Assembly (NCBI RefSeq): GCF_000513295.1
Contig: NC_023065.1
Location: 682,001-746,000 of the forward strand
Source of the DNA: Magnetospirillum gryphiswaldense MSR-1 v2
Lineage (GTDB): Bacteria; Pseudomonadota; Alphaproteobacteria; Rhodospirillales; Magnetospirillaceae
Length of the DNA: 64,000 nucleotides
Direction of reading: 5' to 3'
A model generated the notes under the pieces. That model saw only the letters and a program-made list of their open reading frames with translations. It was not told the DNA's origin and made no database searches. This document shows positions 25,672 through 34,102 of the stretch, in pieces. The stretch's first letter is position 1, and each line of letters begins with the position of its first letter. Made by a program: the position numbers and the translations under genes.

Positions 25672-28671
25672 TCATCGATAGCTTCCGGCGGCCGGGTTGA
25701 GGCCATAGCGGTGTTCCAGCACCGGGGCCATGCCCTCGCCGCGGGAGAGGCGGCGGCTGATCCGTCCCTCGATTTCCTCGACGAAGATGTCGATCTGGAT
25801 GCGGCCATCTCCGCCTTGGCTCCATTGCGCCTTGGCTTCGGCATTGGCGGCATTGTTGTGGACGGTGATCTGCACGTTGGCGGCCTCGGGACGGGACAGG
25901 GCCGCGCCCAGAAGACGGTCGGCATTGTTCATCTGCCGGGGCGTGAAGATGCCTTCGCCGTCCTGCGCGATGATGGGCCGCTCGCCCCGCAGGATGCCGC
26001 CAGCATGATAACGCGGCGCCCCAGACCACAAGGTGGGATCGACCCGACGGCTGAAGGTGGGTCGTCCACCGACCATGCCGCCGGAATGAAAGCCGCCGAC
26101 CGGAGCCTCGGACATCAGCGGCCCGACATTGGAGGCATTGTCATAGACCTGCACCCCTCCGGAGCCGCCGGAGAAATAGCTGCCGATGCCGGTGAGCAAG
26201 CTGCCGAACAGCCCGCCTTCGGCACCGCCGAAGAACGGCGTCACCACCGCCATGCGCCAGGCCGCCCGCAGAGCCTCTTCGGCCAGACTGTTGAATAGAT
26301 CCTTCCCGGCCAGCTTGCCGGTGGTGGCCCATTTGACGAAAGCATCCTCGCTGGCCCGCAGCGCCCCGGACATGGCCCGCTCGGCAGAAGCCGCCGCATT
26401 GGTGGCTTCGTCGGCATAGGCGCGCACCGCCCGGATGGCACCGTCCTGCCAGTCGCGGCTGGCGGCCAGTTTGTCCTGCTCCAGTTCCTTGTAGCGGCGG
26501 GCGTAGGCTTCCTCCGACAAGGCGCCGCTGGCCCGCTGTTCGTTCAGCTTGGCCAGTTCTTCGGCAAACCGCTGAGTGGCGTCATAGGCCAGGGTAGTCT
26601 GCCGGGCCTCGTCCTTGACCGCTTCGGCATATTGGCGGGACCGCGCTGCGCGGTACTCATCCACCTTGGGATCGTCCTCGGCCAGCTTGTGGCCGCGGGC
26701 GAATTTGGCCACGTCATTGTCGATGGTGACGTCGCGAACGCGATTGCGATCACTGCTGCGCACCGCCTCGGCCAGACGCACCTGGGTATCGATCTCGCGC
26801 TCCAGATCGGCGATGGCGCGGGCCGCTTCGCTGCTGGCGCGGGATTTCTGCACCCGGGCATAGGACTGAGCCAGTTCGCCATTGGCGTCGGTCAGCCCCT
26901 TGGCCGCCTGCTCGGCCAGCCAGTTGGTCCGTTCTGCCAGAATGATGTCGGACACCGAGCCCTTGGCGGCCTCGGCCAGCCGGTCGTTGGCGGCGGATTC
27001 CTGCTCCAGCGAGCGGATCAGGCCGTTCTTCTGCTCCTGCAGCTTGGCATCATCGATGCGGCGCAGCGCCTGGTCATAGGCGGCGACGGCGACACCGCCG
27101 TTCTTGAAGGCGAATTCCAGCACCTTGGCGGCACGGGCGGCGTCGATCTGGGCACGGCCACCTTCGCGGGCAGCTTGGGCGAGGCGCTCCTGGCCAAGGG
27201 CCTGGATGTCGAGGCCCAGAACCTCGGCCTGTGCCTGGGCGGACATCTCGCCCACTCCCTTGGCGGTGGCCTCGCGGGCCAGAAGCCCGCGGATTTCCTG
27301 TTCCTTGGCCGGGGTGCGATAGACGCCACCTTGCTGGAACAGTTCCTTCTCAAGCTGGCGAAAACCCTTGGCCGCGTCGTACTGGGCCTTGGTGCGGCTG
27401 AACTCGGCATTGCCGGCGGCGCGGGCCGCGTTGAGCTTCTCCTGCCATTCCACCTCGAACTTCAGGTCGGCCAGCTTCTCCACATAGGTAGGTTCGCGCT
27501 GTTCGGCGCGGATCTGGTCGCGCTGCATCTTGGCCTGGGCTTCCATGCCCGCCCGCTTGCGGGTGATCTCATCGAGATCGTCGGAAATGACCTGGCGCTC
27601 GGCCAGCAGACGGCGCAGTTCTTCGTTCTCTTCCCTGACCGCCATCACCACCACGGAATGGGTGCCGGCGGGCAGCGGCTTGTCCAGCGCCTGCGCGCCG
27701 CCCAGTTCGGCGATGCGCTTGTCCAGGGCGGCAAGTCGGGACTGAAGCGACGACGTGCCGGGCGTCAGACTTTCCAGCGCCGCCGCACCGGCATTGGCGC
27801 CACCCGACAGGATGCCGCGCAGCCAGGGCGCGTTGGTGAAGCCCTGCCAAGCGTTGGCCATGCGGGTGAAGGATCGCTCGGCGGTGTCGGCGCTTTCCAG
27901 AGCGGCGGCGTCAAAGCCTTTCAACGCCGTGATCAGGGTGTCGCGGAAGAAGTCTGCCGTCACCTTGCCCTGGGTCACCATCTGCCGGAACCCGCCCGAG
28001 GGCAAACCGGCGGCCCGGTCCAGGGCCTGCAACAGCCCCGGCATGGGCTCGACGATCTGGTTCAGTTCCTCGGCGCGTAGCGTTCCCGAGGATAACCCCT
28101 GGGCCAGTCCGAACAGCGACTGCTCCAGTTGCTCGGAAGAGGCGCCCAGTGCGATGGCGGTGGACTGGAAGCCCTCCAGCAGCGCCCGGCTTTCGCCGGT
28201 GGTGATGATCCCAGCCTTCTGCAGCGCCGCCAGCTGGGAATAGGCGCCGATCACCGTTTCCAGGGCTGTGCCGGTCTTCTGCGCCTGGGCATAGAGATAC
28301 GAGGTGGTTTCGGTCAGGGCAGCAGCCCCCACCAGCCCCTTCAGTCGGGCCTCCAGGCTTTCCACCTTGATGGTGGACTCGACCATGGCCTTGCCGAACA
28401 GGCCGATGGCCGCGCCCGCCGCCAGCCCCGCCGGTCCCAGCGCCATCATCACCGAGCCGATGGGACCGAGGCGCGAGGCGAAAGCCGCCATGCCGCCCTG
28501 GATGTCCTGGCTGGCGGCGTTGATGGCCAGCAGCGACCGGGAAGCCGGTTGCGCCGCCCCTTCGATCCGCGCCAACGCCTTCTGGCCATCTTCGCCCAGT
28601 TTCAGCAGGGCACGGCGGACGGTTTCGCCGTCCTGCAAGGACAGGCGGATGGAGACGGATTTGGTGGCCAT
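25672..28671 (-). CDS. Tail length tape measure protein
   Basis: 999 residues. N-terminal tape-measure domain (about residues 85-270) with transmembrane-like segment ALGPAGLAAGAAIGLFG, then LYAQAQKTGTALETVIGAYSQLAAL, EGFQSTAIALGASSEQLEQSLFGLAQGLSSGTLRAEELNQIVEPMPGLLQAL read in pieces. A long coiled-coil central part (about 330-830) is Ala/Glu/Arg/Lys-rich; the C-terminal domain includes HSGGMVGGRPTFSRRV and GEGIFTPRQMNNADRLLGAAL, conserved in lambda-like tape measures. Sets tail length and is ejected with DNA. Confidence 0.92.
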   Translation of the reverse strand: MATKSVSIRLSLQDGETVRRALLKLGEDGQKALARIEGAAQPASRSLLAINAASQDIQGGMAAFASRLGPIGSVMMALGPAGLAAGAAIGLFGKAMVESTIKVESLEARLKGLVGAAALTETTSYLYAQAQKTGTALETVIGAYSQLAALQKAGIITTGESRALLEGFQSTAIALGASSEQLEQSLFGLAQGLSSGTLRAEELNQIVEPMPGLLQALDRAAGLPSGGFRQMVTQGKVTADFFRDTLITALKGFDAAALESADTAERSFTRMANAWQGFTNAPWLRGILSGGANAGAAALESLTPGTSSLQSRLAALDKRIAELGGAQALDKPLPAGTHSVVVMAVREENEELRRLLAERQVISDDLDEITRKRAGMEAQAKMQRDQIRAEQREPTYVEKLADLKFEVEWQEKLNAARAAGNAEFSRTKAQYDAAKGFRQLEKELFQQGGVYRTPAKEQEIRGLLAREATAKGVGEMSAQAQAEVLGLDIQALGQERLAQAAREGGRAQIDAARAAKVLEFAFKNGGVAVAAYDQALRRIDDAKLQEQKNGLIRSLEQESAANDRLAEAAKGSVSDIILAERTNWLAEQAAKGLTDANGELAQSYARVQKSRASSEAARAIADLEREIDTQVRLAEAVRSSDRNRVRDVTIDNDVAKFARGHKLAEDDPKVDEYRAARSRQYAEAVKDEARQTTLAYDATQRFAEELAKLNEQRASGALSEEAYARRYKELEQDKLAASRDWQDGAIRAVRAYADEATNAAASAERAMSGALRASEDAFVKWATTGKLAGKDLFNSLAEEALRAAWRMAVVTPFFGGAEGGLFGSLLTGIGSYFSGGSGGVQVYDNASNVGPLMSEAPVGGFHSGGMVGGRPTFSRRVDPTLWSGAPRYHAGGILRGERPIIAQDGEGIFTPRQMNNADRLLGAALSRPEAANVQITVHNNAANAEAKAQWSQGGDGRIQIDIFVEEIEGRISRRLSRGEGMAPVLEHRYGLNPAAGSYR

Positions 28672-28674
28672 CGG

Positions 28675-28989
28675 TCAGGTCTCGGTTTGAACCTTAGCGG
28701 AACCGGCCACCATTCCCCGCTCGGCAAAGGGCAGCAGCCGCGCCAGCAAGGGTTGGTCGTAACCCAGCGCCTGGGCCTGGATCAGCAGGGCCGGAAGGTC
28801 GAGGCCGGTGATGCCGCCACGGGGGCCGAGGCGGATGGTGCCGAAATTGCCGGTCAGCAATTCCCAAGCCTGCCAGCCTGCTTCGGTCAGGGGGGCGTTG
28901 CGGTCGTAGGGGCAGTCGCAGTTTCCGCCGCAGCCTCGGCAGTATTCCGGCCCGCCGCCGAAGTGCCATTCGGCGCGGGCCTGGAGACG
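28675..28989 (-). CDS. Tail assembly chaperone T extension (-1 frame, DUF1799-like)
   Basis: About 104 residues read in the -1 frame relative to the gene at 28887. The conserved start of the block is GGNCDCPYDRNAPLTEAG, then WQAWELLTGNFGTIRLG, as in DUF1799 phage proteins. No ATG or GTG lies upstream of this block in this frame; the only in-frame near-start (TTG at 28860) would cut off the Cys motif. With the G GGA AAC heptamer at 28989-28995 in the proper frame, translation as a G-T fusion (about 242 residues in total) is the best explanation. Confidence 0.75.
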   Translation of the reverse strand, partial: RLQARAEWHFGGGPEYCRGCGGNCDCPYDRNAPLTEAGWQAWELLTGNFGTIRLGPRGGITGLDLPALLIQAQALGYDQPLLARLLPFAERGMVAGSAKVQTET

Positions 28990-29402
28990 TTTCCCTCGGC
29001 GATCACCGCTTCATGGGTTTCGGTGTATTGGACGACGAAGGATTCGGCCATGCGGGGAAGCTGCATCAGCTCGGCGATGGCGGTGTCGGTGACCTCCGCC
29101 GGTTGATCGGCCTCGTCCAGCACGCCCTCCCACTTGGTGATGGCGGAACGGGCCAGCCCCTGGGCGAACAGCATCTGCGACAGCCCGGCCAGGGCGTCTT
29201 CGTCGGAGAGATCCGGCAGGCCGGTGATGTCGGCCCCGGCCGCCTTCAGATCGTCATGCTCGGCGGCGATGGCACGGGCCATGCGCCAACCCCGCGCCCT
29301 GGCGGCTTCGTACACCGCCGTGGTCAGCGGACGGACGAACACCCGCACCCCATGGGGCAGATCGATCCAATAGGGTTCCTTGGGGATAGTCAGGCGGATC
29401 AT
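28887..29402 (-). CDS. Tail assembly chaperone G
   Basis: 171 residues starting MIRLTIPKEPYWIDLPHGVRV (ATG at 29402, overlapping the tail-tube stop). Equivalent by position to lambda gpG: after the tail tube, before the tape measure. The C-terminus (TSAAGRNTAEAAAETATAPT) is low complexity, because the region is also read in the -1 frame to make the G-T fusion. Binds the tape measure during tail assembly in the lambda model. Confidence 0.82.
   Translation of the reverse strand: MIRLTIPKEPYWIDLPHGVRVFVRPLTTAVYEAARARGWRMARAIAAEHDDLKAAGADITGLPDLSDEDALAGLSQMLFAQGLARSAITKWEGVLDEADQPAEVTDTAIAELMQLPRMAESFVVQYTETHEAVIAEGNVSRPAPNGTSAAGRNTAEAAAETATAPTTATPP
28989..28995 (-). promoter_or_regulatory. Programmed -1 frameshift slippery heptamer GGGAAAC
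   Basis: On the minus strand the zero frame reads GAG GGA AAC, i.e. G GGA AAC, which allows both tRNAs to re-pair on GGG AAA. Lambda G/GT uses GGGAAAG at the equivalent position. After the slip the frame opens into the DUF1799-like block and ends at 28675. Confidence 0.82.
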
Positions 29403-29404
29403 GA

Positions 29405-30364
29405 TCAATACCCCGCCACGTCGTTGACCAGGGTGACGCGCAGCAGATACCCGGCCACCGGATCGCGGGCGGCCCGCCAGTCGTAGCTGACCTGGATACC
29501 GCCGGGGCCTTTGATCTCCTGCTTCTTCTTGGGCAGGAAGACGCGGGGCAGATGGAAGGTCAAGGCAAAGTCCGAACCCGGGATGGTGAAGCCGTATTCC
29601 ATCTCCACCGGGCTTTCCGTTGCGATGGCGGCGGTCAGGGTGGTGTCGGTGCCGAAGCGGATGTCCACCGAGCCTTCGGCGGTGGCCTCGGTCTCATCGA
29701 CGCCGTCGATCAGGCCGTCGGCGCGGATGGTCTCGACCCGCTCCAGATTGTTGGAAAACGACAGCTTGCCGCCGACCACGTTGGCCAGTTGACCGCCGCC
29801 GACCCGGATGGTGCCGCTGCCCTGGCTGAACCGCTTCAGGGCAAAGCTGGCCGGGCTGGCGTCGATGGTGGTGGCGGCTTCGGTCTCGCCCCGGGCGATC
29901 ACACCGATGCTGGCATTGGCAGCGCCGGAGCGGGCCATGTCGAAGGACAGCTTATCCAGCTTGGCGCCGCCGTGGCGGAAGAACTTCGGTACCGCCAGTT
30001 GGGCGTGGCCGATCTCGATGGCGAGGCTGGGCAGCGTGCCGCCCGAGGTGAACACATGGGTGAAGCCAGTGTCGGCATCGCCGCTGGTGGTGGGAGCGCC
30101 GAACAACCCCTTCAGCCAGAAACCCAGCGCGCGAGTATCGAGGGGAACGCCGACATCGCCTTCGTCCTTGACCGCTTCGTAATAGGGATCCTGGGCATCG
30201 CGGCCCTGGCCCAGCAGCGGGTCGTAGCCCAGAGGGCGCTCGGCCCCCAGGCTGGATTCCTTGAACGACAGCCGGGTGTAGCCATCGGCCGGAAGCACGC
30301 CATAGCTCGCCTCGAAGGCGGCCAGCAGCACGCAATCGGCGCCGTAAGCGCGCGTCTTGCCCAT
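29405..30364 (-). CDS. Phage tail tube protein
   Basis: 319 residues. RLSFKESSLGAERPLGYDPLLGQGRDAQDPY is the typical N-terminal segment of large tail-tube proteins in this phage type; the C-terminal domain (GPGGIQVSYDWRAARDPVAG, LLRVTLVNDVAGY) is also conserved. Encoded between the tail-terminator-like gene and the G/GT chaperones. Polymerises around the tape measure to form the tail tube. Confidence 0.85.
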   Translation of the reverse strand: MGKTRAYGADCVLLAAFEASYGVLPADGYTRLSFKESSLGAERPLGYDPLLGQGRDAQDPYYEAVKDEGDVGVPLDTRALGFWLKGLFGAPTTSGDADTGFTHVFTSGGTLPSLAIEIGHAQLAVPKFFRHGGAKLDKLSFDMARSGAANASIGVIARGETEAATTIDASPASFALKRFSQGSGTIRVGGGQLANVVGGKLSFSNNLERVETIRADGLIDGVDETEATAEGSVDIRFGTDTTLTAAIATESPVEMEYGFTIPGSDFALTFHLPRVFLPKKKQEIKGPGGIQVSYDWRAARDPVAGYLLRVTLVNDVAGY

Positions 30365-30382
30365 CGGTGAACTCCTTGTGGA

Positions 30383-30811
30383 TCAGCCCAGCGGGTCGGG
30401 ACTGCTGTAGTGGATGGTGACCGGCACCATGGCGCCGCGCAGGGCGGCAGCTCCGTCGATGGCGAGGCCGGAAGTCTTGGGAGCGCCCCAGTACAGTCCT
30501 TCGGCCAAGCCGCCGAGGGAACGGTCGGTGGACAAGGCGTTCCCCACCGCCATCAACAGAGCGTCCAATACGGCACTGTCGTTGTCCTGACCGCGCTGGA
30601 GGATGATTTCGATTTCGGTCTGGTGTTCCCACAGGTAGGTGACCGGCGACAGCACCACCTCGGGGTCGCCGGGATCGCCGTCGCGCAGGATGATCAGGCC
30701 ACCCGCGGGCACCGTTTCCGGCAATGGGGCTTCCCGCTTGGCTGTGGCACCAGGGACTGTCTCCAACCGAGCCAGCAGGGCCGACAGAATTTGCTCCCGG
30801 ATGCTGGGCAT
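30383..30811 (-). CDS. Tail terminator-like protein
   Basis: 142 residues from MPSIREQILSALLARL at 30811. Pattern LWEHQTEIEIILQ and LSTDRSLGGLAEGLYWGAPKT matches the minor tail U-like (tail terminator) family of this phage type. Upstream of the tail-tube gene by 18 bases. Its start abuts the antitoxin promoter at 30811-30840, which drives the opposite strand. Confidence 0.65.
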   Translation of the reverse strand: MPSIREQILSALLARLETVPGATAKREAPLPETVPAGGLIILRDGDPGDPEVVLSPVTYLWEHQTEIEIILQRGQDNDSAVLDALLMAVGNALSTDRSLGGLAEGLYWGAPKTSGLAIDGAAALRGAMVPVTIHYSSPDPLG

Positions 30812-30840
30812 TGAAATGTTCCCCAAATGAGGCACATAAT
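30811..30840 (+). promoter_or_regulatory. Promoter of the RelB/YafQ module
   Basis: TTGAAA (30811-30816), 18-base spacer, CATAAT (30835-30840), 22 bases before the antitoxin ATG, with AAGGAG at 30850-30855. Lies at the start of the oppositely oriented tail-terminator gene, so the module carries its own promoter. Confidence 0.55.
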
Positions 30841-30861
30841 GGGACAGCCAAGGAGACCCCC

Positions 30862-31119
30862 ATGTCGAAGACCGAATCGATCCGCGCCCGCGTCGAACCC
30901 GACCTCAAAGCCCAGGCCGAGGCCGTTTTCGGTGCGCTTGGCCTGACCCCGACCGAGGCGATCACCCTGTTCTATCGTCAGGTGACCCTGCACCACGGAC
31001 TGCCGTTCCCCGTCCGCATTCCCAACGAAGCCACGCAGGCGGCTCTCCGCGATGCCATGGAAGGTGAGAACCTGACCGAATGGTCGAGCCTTGATGCGCT
31101 GAAGGCCGCCCATCGTTGA
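30862..31119 (+). CDS. Type II antitoxin, RelB/DinJ family
   Basis: 85 residues. N-terminal ribbon-helix-helix (ESIRARVEPDLKAQAEAVFGALGLTPTEAITLFYRQV, read as RHH core) typical of RelB/DinJ; C-terminal toxin-binding tail with GENLTEWSSLDALKAAHR. Start at 30862 with AAGGAG 7 bases upstream. Its stop overlaps the toxin start. Represses its own operon and neutralises YafQ in the known systems. Confidence 0.88.
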   Translation: MSKTESIRARVEPDLKAQAEAVFGALGLTPTEAITLFYRQVTLHHGLPFPVRIPNEATQAALRDAMEGENLTEWSSLDALKAAHR

Positions 31120-31388
31120 GCCGGACGCTCCGCACCACGAAGCAATTCGATCGCGATCTCAAGACGGCGACCAAACGAGGCAAGACTCTCGACAAGCTCT
31201 GGCAGGTGGTGGAGTGCCTGGTGAACAGCGAGCCGCTGGCCATCCGGCACCGTCCCCACCGTCTGTCGGGCAATTGGAGTCCCTGCTGGGAATGCCATAT
31301 CGAGCCGGACTGGCTATTGATCTGGTACGAAACCGAGGATGAGTTGGTGCTGGCGGCCACCGGCACCCATTCCGATCTGTTCGGCTGA
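31116..31388 (+). CDS. Type II toxin, YafQ family mRNA interferase
   Basis: 90 residues from a TTG start overlapping the antitoxin stop (TTGA). The catalytic set of E. coli YafQ (H50, H63, D67, W68, H87, F91) is present two residues earlier: H48, H61, D65, W66 (ECHIEPDWLLIWY), H85 and F89 (THSDLF). Ribosome-dependent mRNA endonuclease in the known family. The rare TTG start is consistent with keeping toxin below antitoxin. Confidence 0.9.
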   Translation: MSRTLRTTKQFDRDLKTATKRGKTLDKLWQVVECLVNSEPLAIRHRPHRLSGNWSPCWECHIEPDWLLIWYETEDELVLAATGTHSDLFG

Positions 31389-31394
31389 CCTGGC

Positions 31395-32033
31395 CTATTT
31401 CCTCCAATTCTCAACGATCAGCCCCGGCAGCGCCGAAGCCCACCGCTCGGCGGCGCTGTCCACGTCGAGGCGCTTCTTCAAGCTCACTTGCGGCACCAGG
31501 ATGAACATCACCACACTGGTCATCCCGCGCCCGGAGCGGAGCGCCGAGGCGCTGCCCTTGGCGAAGCCTCCCCGCTTGCCGGTGCGGGCCCGCATGTTCT
31601 CGGCCACCAGCAGCGAGGGCGCGCCACGGCGGTAGATGAAGCGCAGCCGGGCACCATGCATCTGCTCCCACAGGCCGGGCGTCATGCGCTTGCCTCGGGC
31701 ACCGGTTCCGGCGGCGGGTGTGGGGATGGCCAACCAGAAGCCGTGCTTGGACTTGATCACCGCGCCCTGGTCGAAGGCGCGGATGATGGTGGGGGCCTTG
31801 GTAAAGACGAAGCCCGCGGCCTTGATGCTTTTGCGCCCCTTGGGATAAAGCTCGGCCCGCCAGGTATTGGCGAGACGCTGGCCCATGCCCGCTTCGGTGA
31901 TCTGGCGGCGGAGATCCGCCTTCAGCCCGTCGGCGGCCTGCCGCGTACCGGCGGTGACGGCGTCTTCGGCGGCCTTGACCTCCTCGGCCATGATCTTGCG
32001 CAGATCGCCCGTGATGGCAGCCGCCAGTTTCAT
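31395..32033 (-). CDS. DUF6441 phage head-tail protein
   Basis: 212 residues starting MKLAAAITGDLRKIMAEEVKAAEDAVTAG (in part). Conserved blocks GMGQRLANTWRAELYPKGRKSIKAAGFVFTKAPTIIRAFDQGAVI in pieces, and AENMRARTGKRGG. Equivalent by position to HK97 gp10/lambda gpZ-like tail completion proteins. Ends 6 bases before the toxin stop (convergent). Overlaps the next upstream gene by 4 bases. Confidence 0.7.
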   Translation of the reverse strand: MKLAAAITGDLRKIMAEEVKAAEDAVTAGTRQAADGLKADLRRQITEAGMGQRLANTWRAELYPKGRKSIKAAGFVFTKAPTIIRAFDQGAVIKSKHGFWLAIPTPAAGTGARGKRMTPGLWEQMHGARLRFIYRRGAPSLLVAENMRARTGKRGGFAKGSASALRSGRGMTSVVMFILVPQVSLKKRLDVDSAAERWASALPGLIVENWRK

Positions 32034-32326
32034 GCCGGTCTCGTGTCCAAGGTCCAGATCAGCCGTTCGGCATCCAGGCGGGGTTCGCCCTGGACGACGA
32101 AGCTGTCGCCGTCATGGATGATCACATCCCCCGCCTGAGGAGCCGGAATCTCCCGCCGCCGAATCTCAAACACCGCCGTCCCCGTGTGGACGGTGATGTC
32201 GGAGAACTCGATGTCGCGGTCGGGCCGCCGTACCAGGGCACGCACAGGACGGCCTTGGTAGCTGACGGTGACGCCCATGTTCGGATCGGCGAACAGGTCG
32301 TCGAAGGCGTCGGCAAACGCAGGCAT
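32030..32326 (-). CDS. Head-tail joining protein (lambda FII-like)
   Basis: 98 residues, MPAFADAFDDLFADPNMGVT at the start, then a beta-rich body (VHTGTAVFEIRRREIP, GDVIIHDGDSFVVQGEPRLD). This is the pattern of the phage head-tail joining family (Pfam05354-like). Its ATG shares a base with the capsid stop. Confidence 0.75.
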   Translation of the reverse strand: MPAFADAFDDLFADPNMGVTVSYQGRPVRALVRRPDRDIEFSDITVHTGTAVFEIRRREIPAPQAGDVIIHDGDSFVVQGEPRLDAERLIWTLDTRPA

Positions 32327-33348
32327 CAATTCCCCGAGAACAACCGCACCGCCAATCGCGGGCGCTTGTTGACCGGCAGGATGGAGGCCTCGGTCTTGAC
32401 GTCGATGGCGCTGCCGTCCTGGCGGGCCAGTTGCCGGGCGTACATGGGCACGCCCAGGGTGTTGACGGTCTCGATCAGATTGGCCGGGGCGCCATAGGTG
32501 ACGAAGGTGTCCATGGTGCCGAGCGGGAAGGCGATGCCTTCGCCCGCCGGGATCAGGGTTTCGGTCTGGCCGGTGGAAAGGGTGACGGTAGCGCTGTATT
32601 CCTCGAACACCATGCCGGCGAAGGGGAAGCGACGGCGCACGTCTTCCCTGAGCGGCTGGGCACCGGTCGAGGAATAGTACTGGTAGGCCTGCTCGACCTT
32701 GGCGTGGCCGATCAACTTGTCGAAGAATTCCGGGCTGACCAGGGCCAGCACGCTGGTCATGGTCTCGCCCTTCAGTTCCGTCTCCACCTTGCGCAGCACG
32801 TCACGGATCTTGGCCTGGACATTGGTGGTGGCGGTGCCCAGGGTGAAATCCACCTGCTGGCGGCTCAGGCCGAATTCGCTGAAATAATCGTAGAGGGTGG
32901 AACCACCACCGTCGCGGACCACGCCCTTCAGAGCGTTGACCTCCATGAATTCCCGCGTCTGGGCGTGCTTCGAGCGCATGCGGGTCAGCTTGCGCTCCAT
33001 GACGGTGGCCAGGGGATCAGCGGCATCGGCGACACCGAAACCGCGCACGCCCTGGACGTCCTGCGGCGTGATGGAATCGTCATGGGGAATCCACGGCACC
33101 GTGAAGGAGCGCATGCTCCGGGCGTCGCGGTTGGCGACGGTGGCGGGACCGCCCAGCGGCACGGTCGGTAGCAGATTGAGAACGCCTTCGGCCTGCTCGA
33201 TGATCACCGAGCGCTGGGTGACACCCTCGAAGCGGAACAGCCCCATCTGGCCGAGCCGGGTGTAGAGGTTGGGCAGCAGGTTGATGGCCTGGGTCATCTC
33301 GGCGAGCGAATAGCCGCCCGCATCGAAGGGATTAATGATCGCGTTCAT
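32326..33348 (-). CDS. Major capsid protein, lambda gpE family
   Basis: 340 residues, almost exactly the length of lambda gpE (341). Starts MNAIINPFDAGGYSLAEMTQ; motifs RSVIIEQAEGVLNLLPTVPLGGP, SFTVPWIPHDDSITPQDVQG (in parts), REFMEVNALKGVVRDGGG and FPLGTMDTFVTYGAPAN are the family blocks. Forms the HK97-fold capsid shell. Preceded by the gpD decoration gene as in lambda. Confidence 0.92.
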   Translation of the reverse strand: MNAIINPFDAGGYSLAEMTQAINLLPNLYTRLGQMGLFRFEGVTQRSVIIEQAEGVLNLLPTVPLGGPATVANRDARSMRSFTVPWIPHDDSITPQDVQGVRGFGVADAADPLATVMERKLTRMRSKHAQTREFMEVNALKGVVRDGGGSTLYDYFSEFGLSRQQVDFTLGTATTNVQAKIRDVLRKVETELKGETMTSVLALVSPEFFDKLIGHAKVEQAYQYYSSTGAQPLREDVRRRFPFAGMVFEEYSATVTLSTGQTETLIPAGEGIAFPLGTMDTFVTYGAPANLIETVNTLGVPMYARQLARQDGSAIDVKTEASILPVNKRPRLAVRLFSGN

Positions 33349-33361
33349 GGGGCCCTCGAAA

Positions 33362-33751
33362 TCAGACGGTGGTGCGGGCAACGAGGCCCATGGCGGCAAG
33401 CTGGGTGATCTTGGCGATGCGTTCGGTCGGCTGATCGACCGAGGCGTCGAACACCAGGGCTGAATCCGCCAAGATGACCGGGCCACGGGCGGCGATCAGG
33501 CAGGTGACGGCGGCATCGGTGGCATCTACCGCGTCCAGCAAGACGGCGACGGCCACCTCGGCGCCTTCGTCCCCGACCACCTCGGCGGCGGGCGACAGGC
33601 GGTATTCACCGACGGCGGTGATGCGGCCCAGCACCGAACCCAGGGGATAGGACGTGCCCGCCTTCAAGGTGACGGTCTCGCGGGTGTAACTGGCGTTCAG
33701 TTCGAACTTCAGAAGATCGCCCAAGGTGGGCGGAGCATTCAGCACAGGCAT
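33362..33751 (-). CDS. Head decoration protein, lambda gpD family
   Basis: 129 residues. GDLLKFELNASYTRETVTLKAG, SVLGRITAVGEYRLSPAA and VLLDAVDATDA are the pattern of HDPD (Pfam02924). Trimer that cements the expanded capsid in lambda. Lies between the protease/scaffold and capsid genes, the lambda order C-Nu3-D-E. Confidence 0.9.
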   Translation of the reverse strand: MPVLNAPPTLGDLLKFELNASYTRETVTLKAGTSYPLGSVLGRITAVGEYRLSPAAEVVGDEGAEVAVAVLLDAVDATDAAVTCLIAARGPVILADSALVFDASVDQPTERIAKITQLAAMGLVARTTV

Positions 33752-33763
33752 GGGAGCAGTTCC

Positions 33764-34102
33764 TTACTTGCGGCTGGCGGCTTCGCGGGCACGCCGGACG
33801 ATGGGGCTTTCGGTTTCGGTCTTGGGAGCAGCGCCCGCGGGAGCAGCGGCCACCACATCAGCCGCGTCGGAACGCTCGGCCAGCTGATCCAGCACCGTGC
33901 GGCGCAGGGCTTCGGGACGGATGCCCTTGGCCATGGCCTCGGCCGGATCGATGGCCACCCCTAAGCGGGCGGCCTGGGCGGCAATCGCACTGATCTCGGA
34001 ATATTCGGCCCGCAGGCGCTGCTCCAGATCGGCATTGCCCTGAATAGGAAGCTGCTGCGGCACAGCAGCGATCACGGGGATCTCCCCCGTTTGCTCGGAC
34101 AT
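33764..34102 (-). CDS. Nested scaffold protein (Nu3-like), in-frame internal start
   Basis: 112 residues identical to the C-terminus of the protease, starting at an ATG at 34102 (MSEQTGEIPVIAAVPQQL). An AAGGAG ribosome binding site lies 7 bases upstream on the minus strand, an unusually good site for the middle of a gene. Same arrangement as lambda C/Nu3. Predicted charged, helical scaffold assembled inside proheads and removed later. Confidence 0.75.
   Translation of the reverse strand: MSEQTGEIPVIAAVPQQLPIQGNADLEQRLRAEYSEISAIAAQAARLGVAIDPAEAMAKGIRPEALRRTVLDQLAERSDAADVVAAAPAGAAPKTETESPIVRRAREAASRK

Noticed and set aside
26632-28080. Plus-strand frame opposite the tape measure gene
   Set aside because: Antisense shadow with no recognisable domain; the tape measure frame has conserved motifs throughout.
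28675-28860. Independent 61-residue gene from a TTG
   Set aside because: It would omit the conserved CDCPYDRNAPL block; a -1 frameshift fusion explains the data better.
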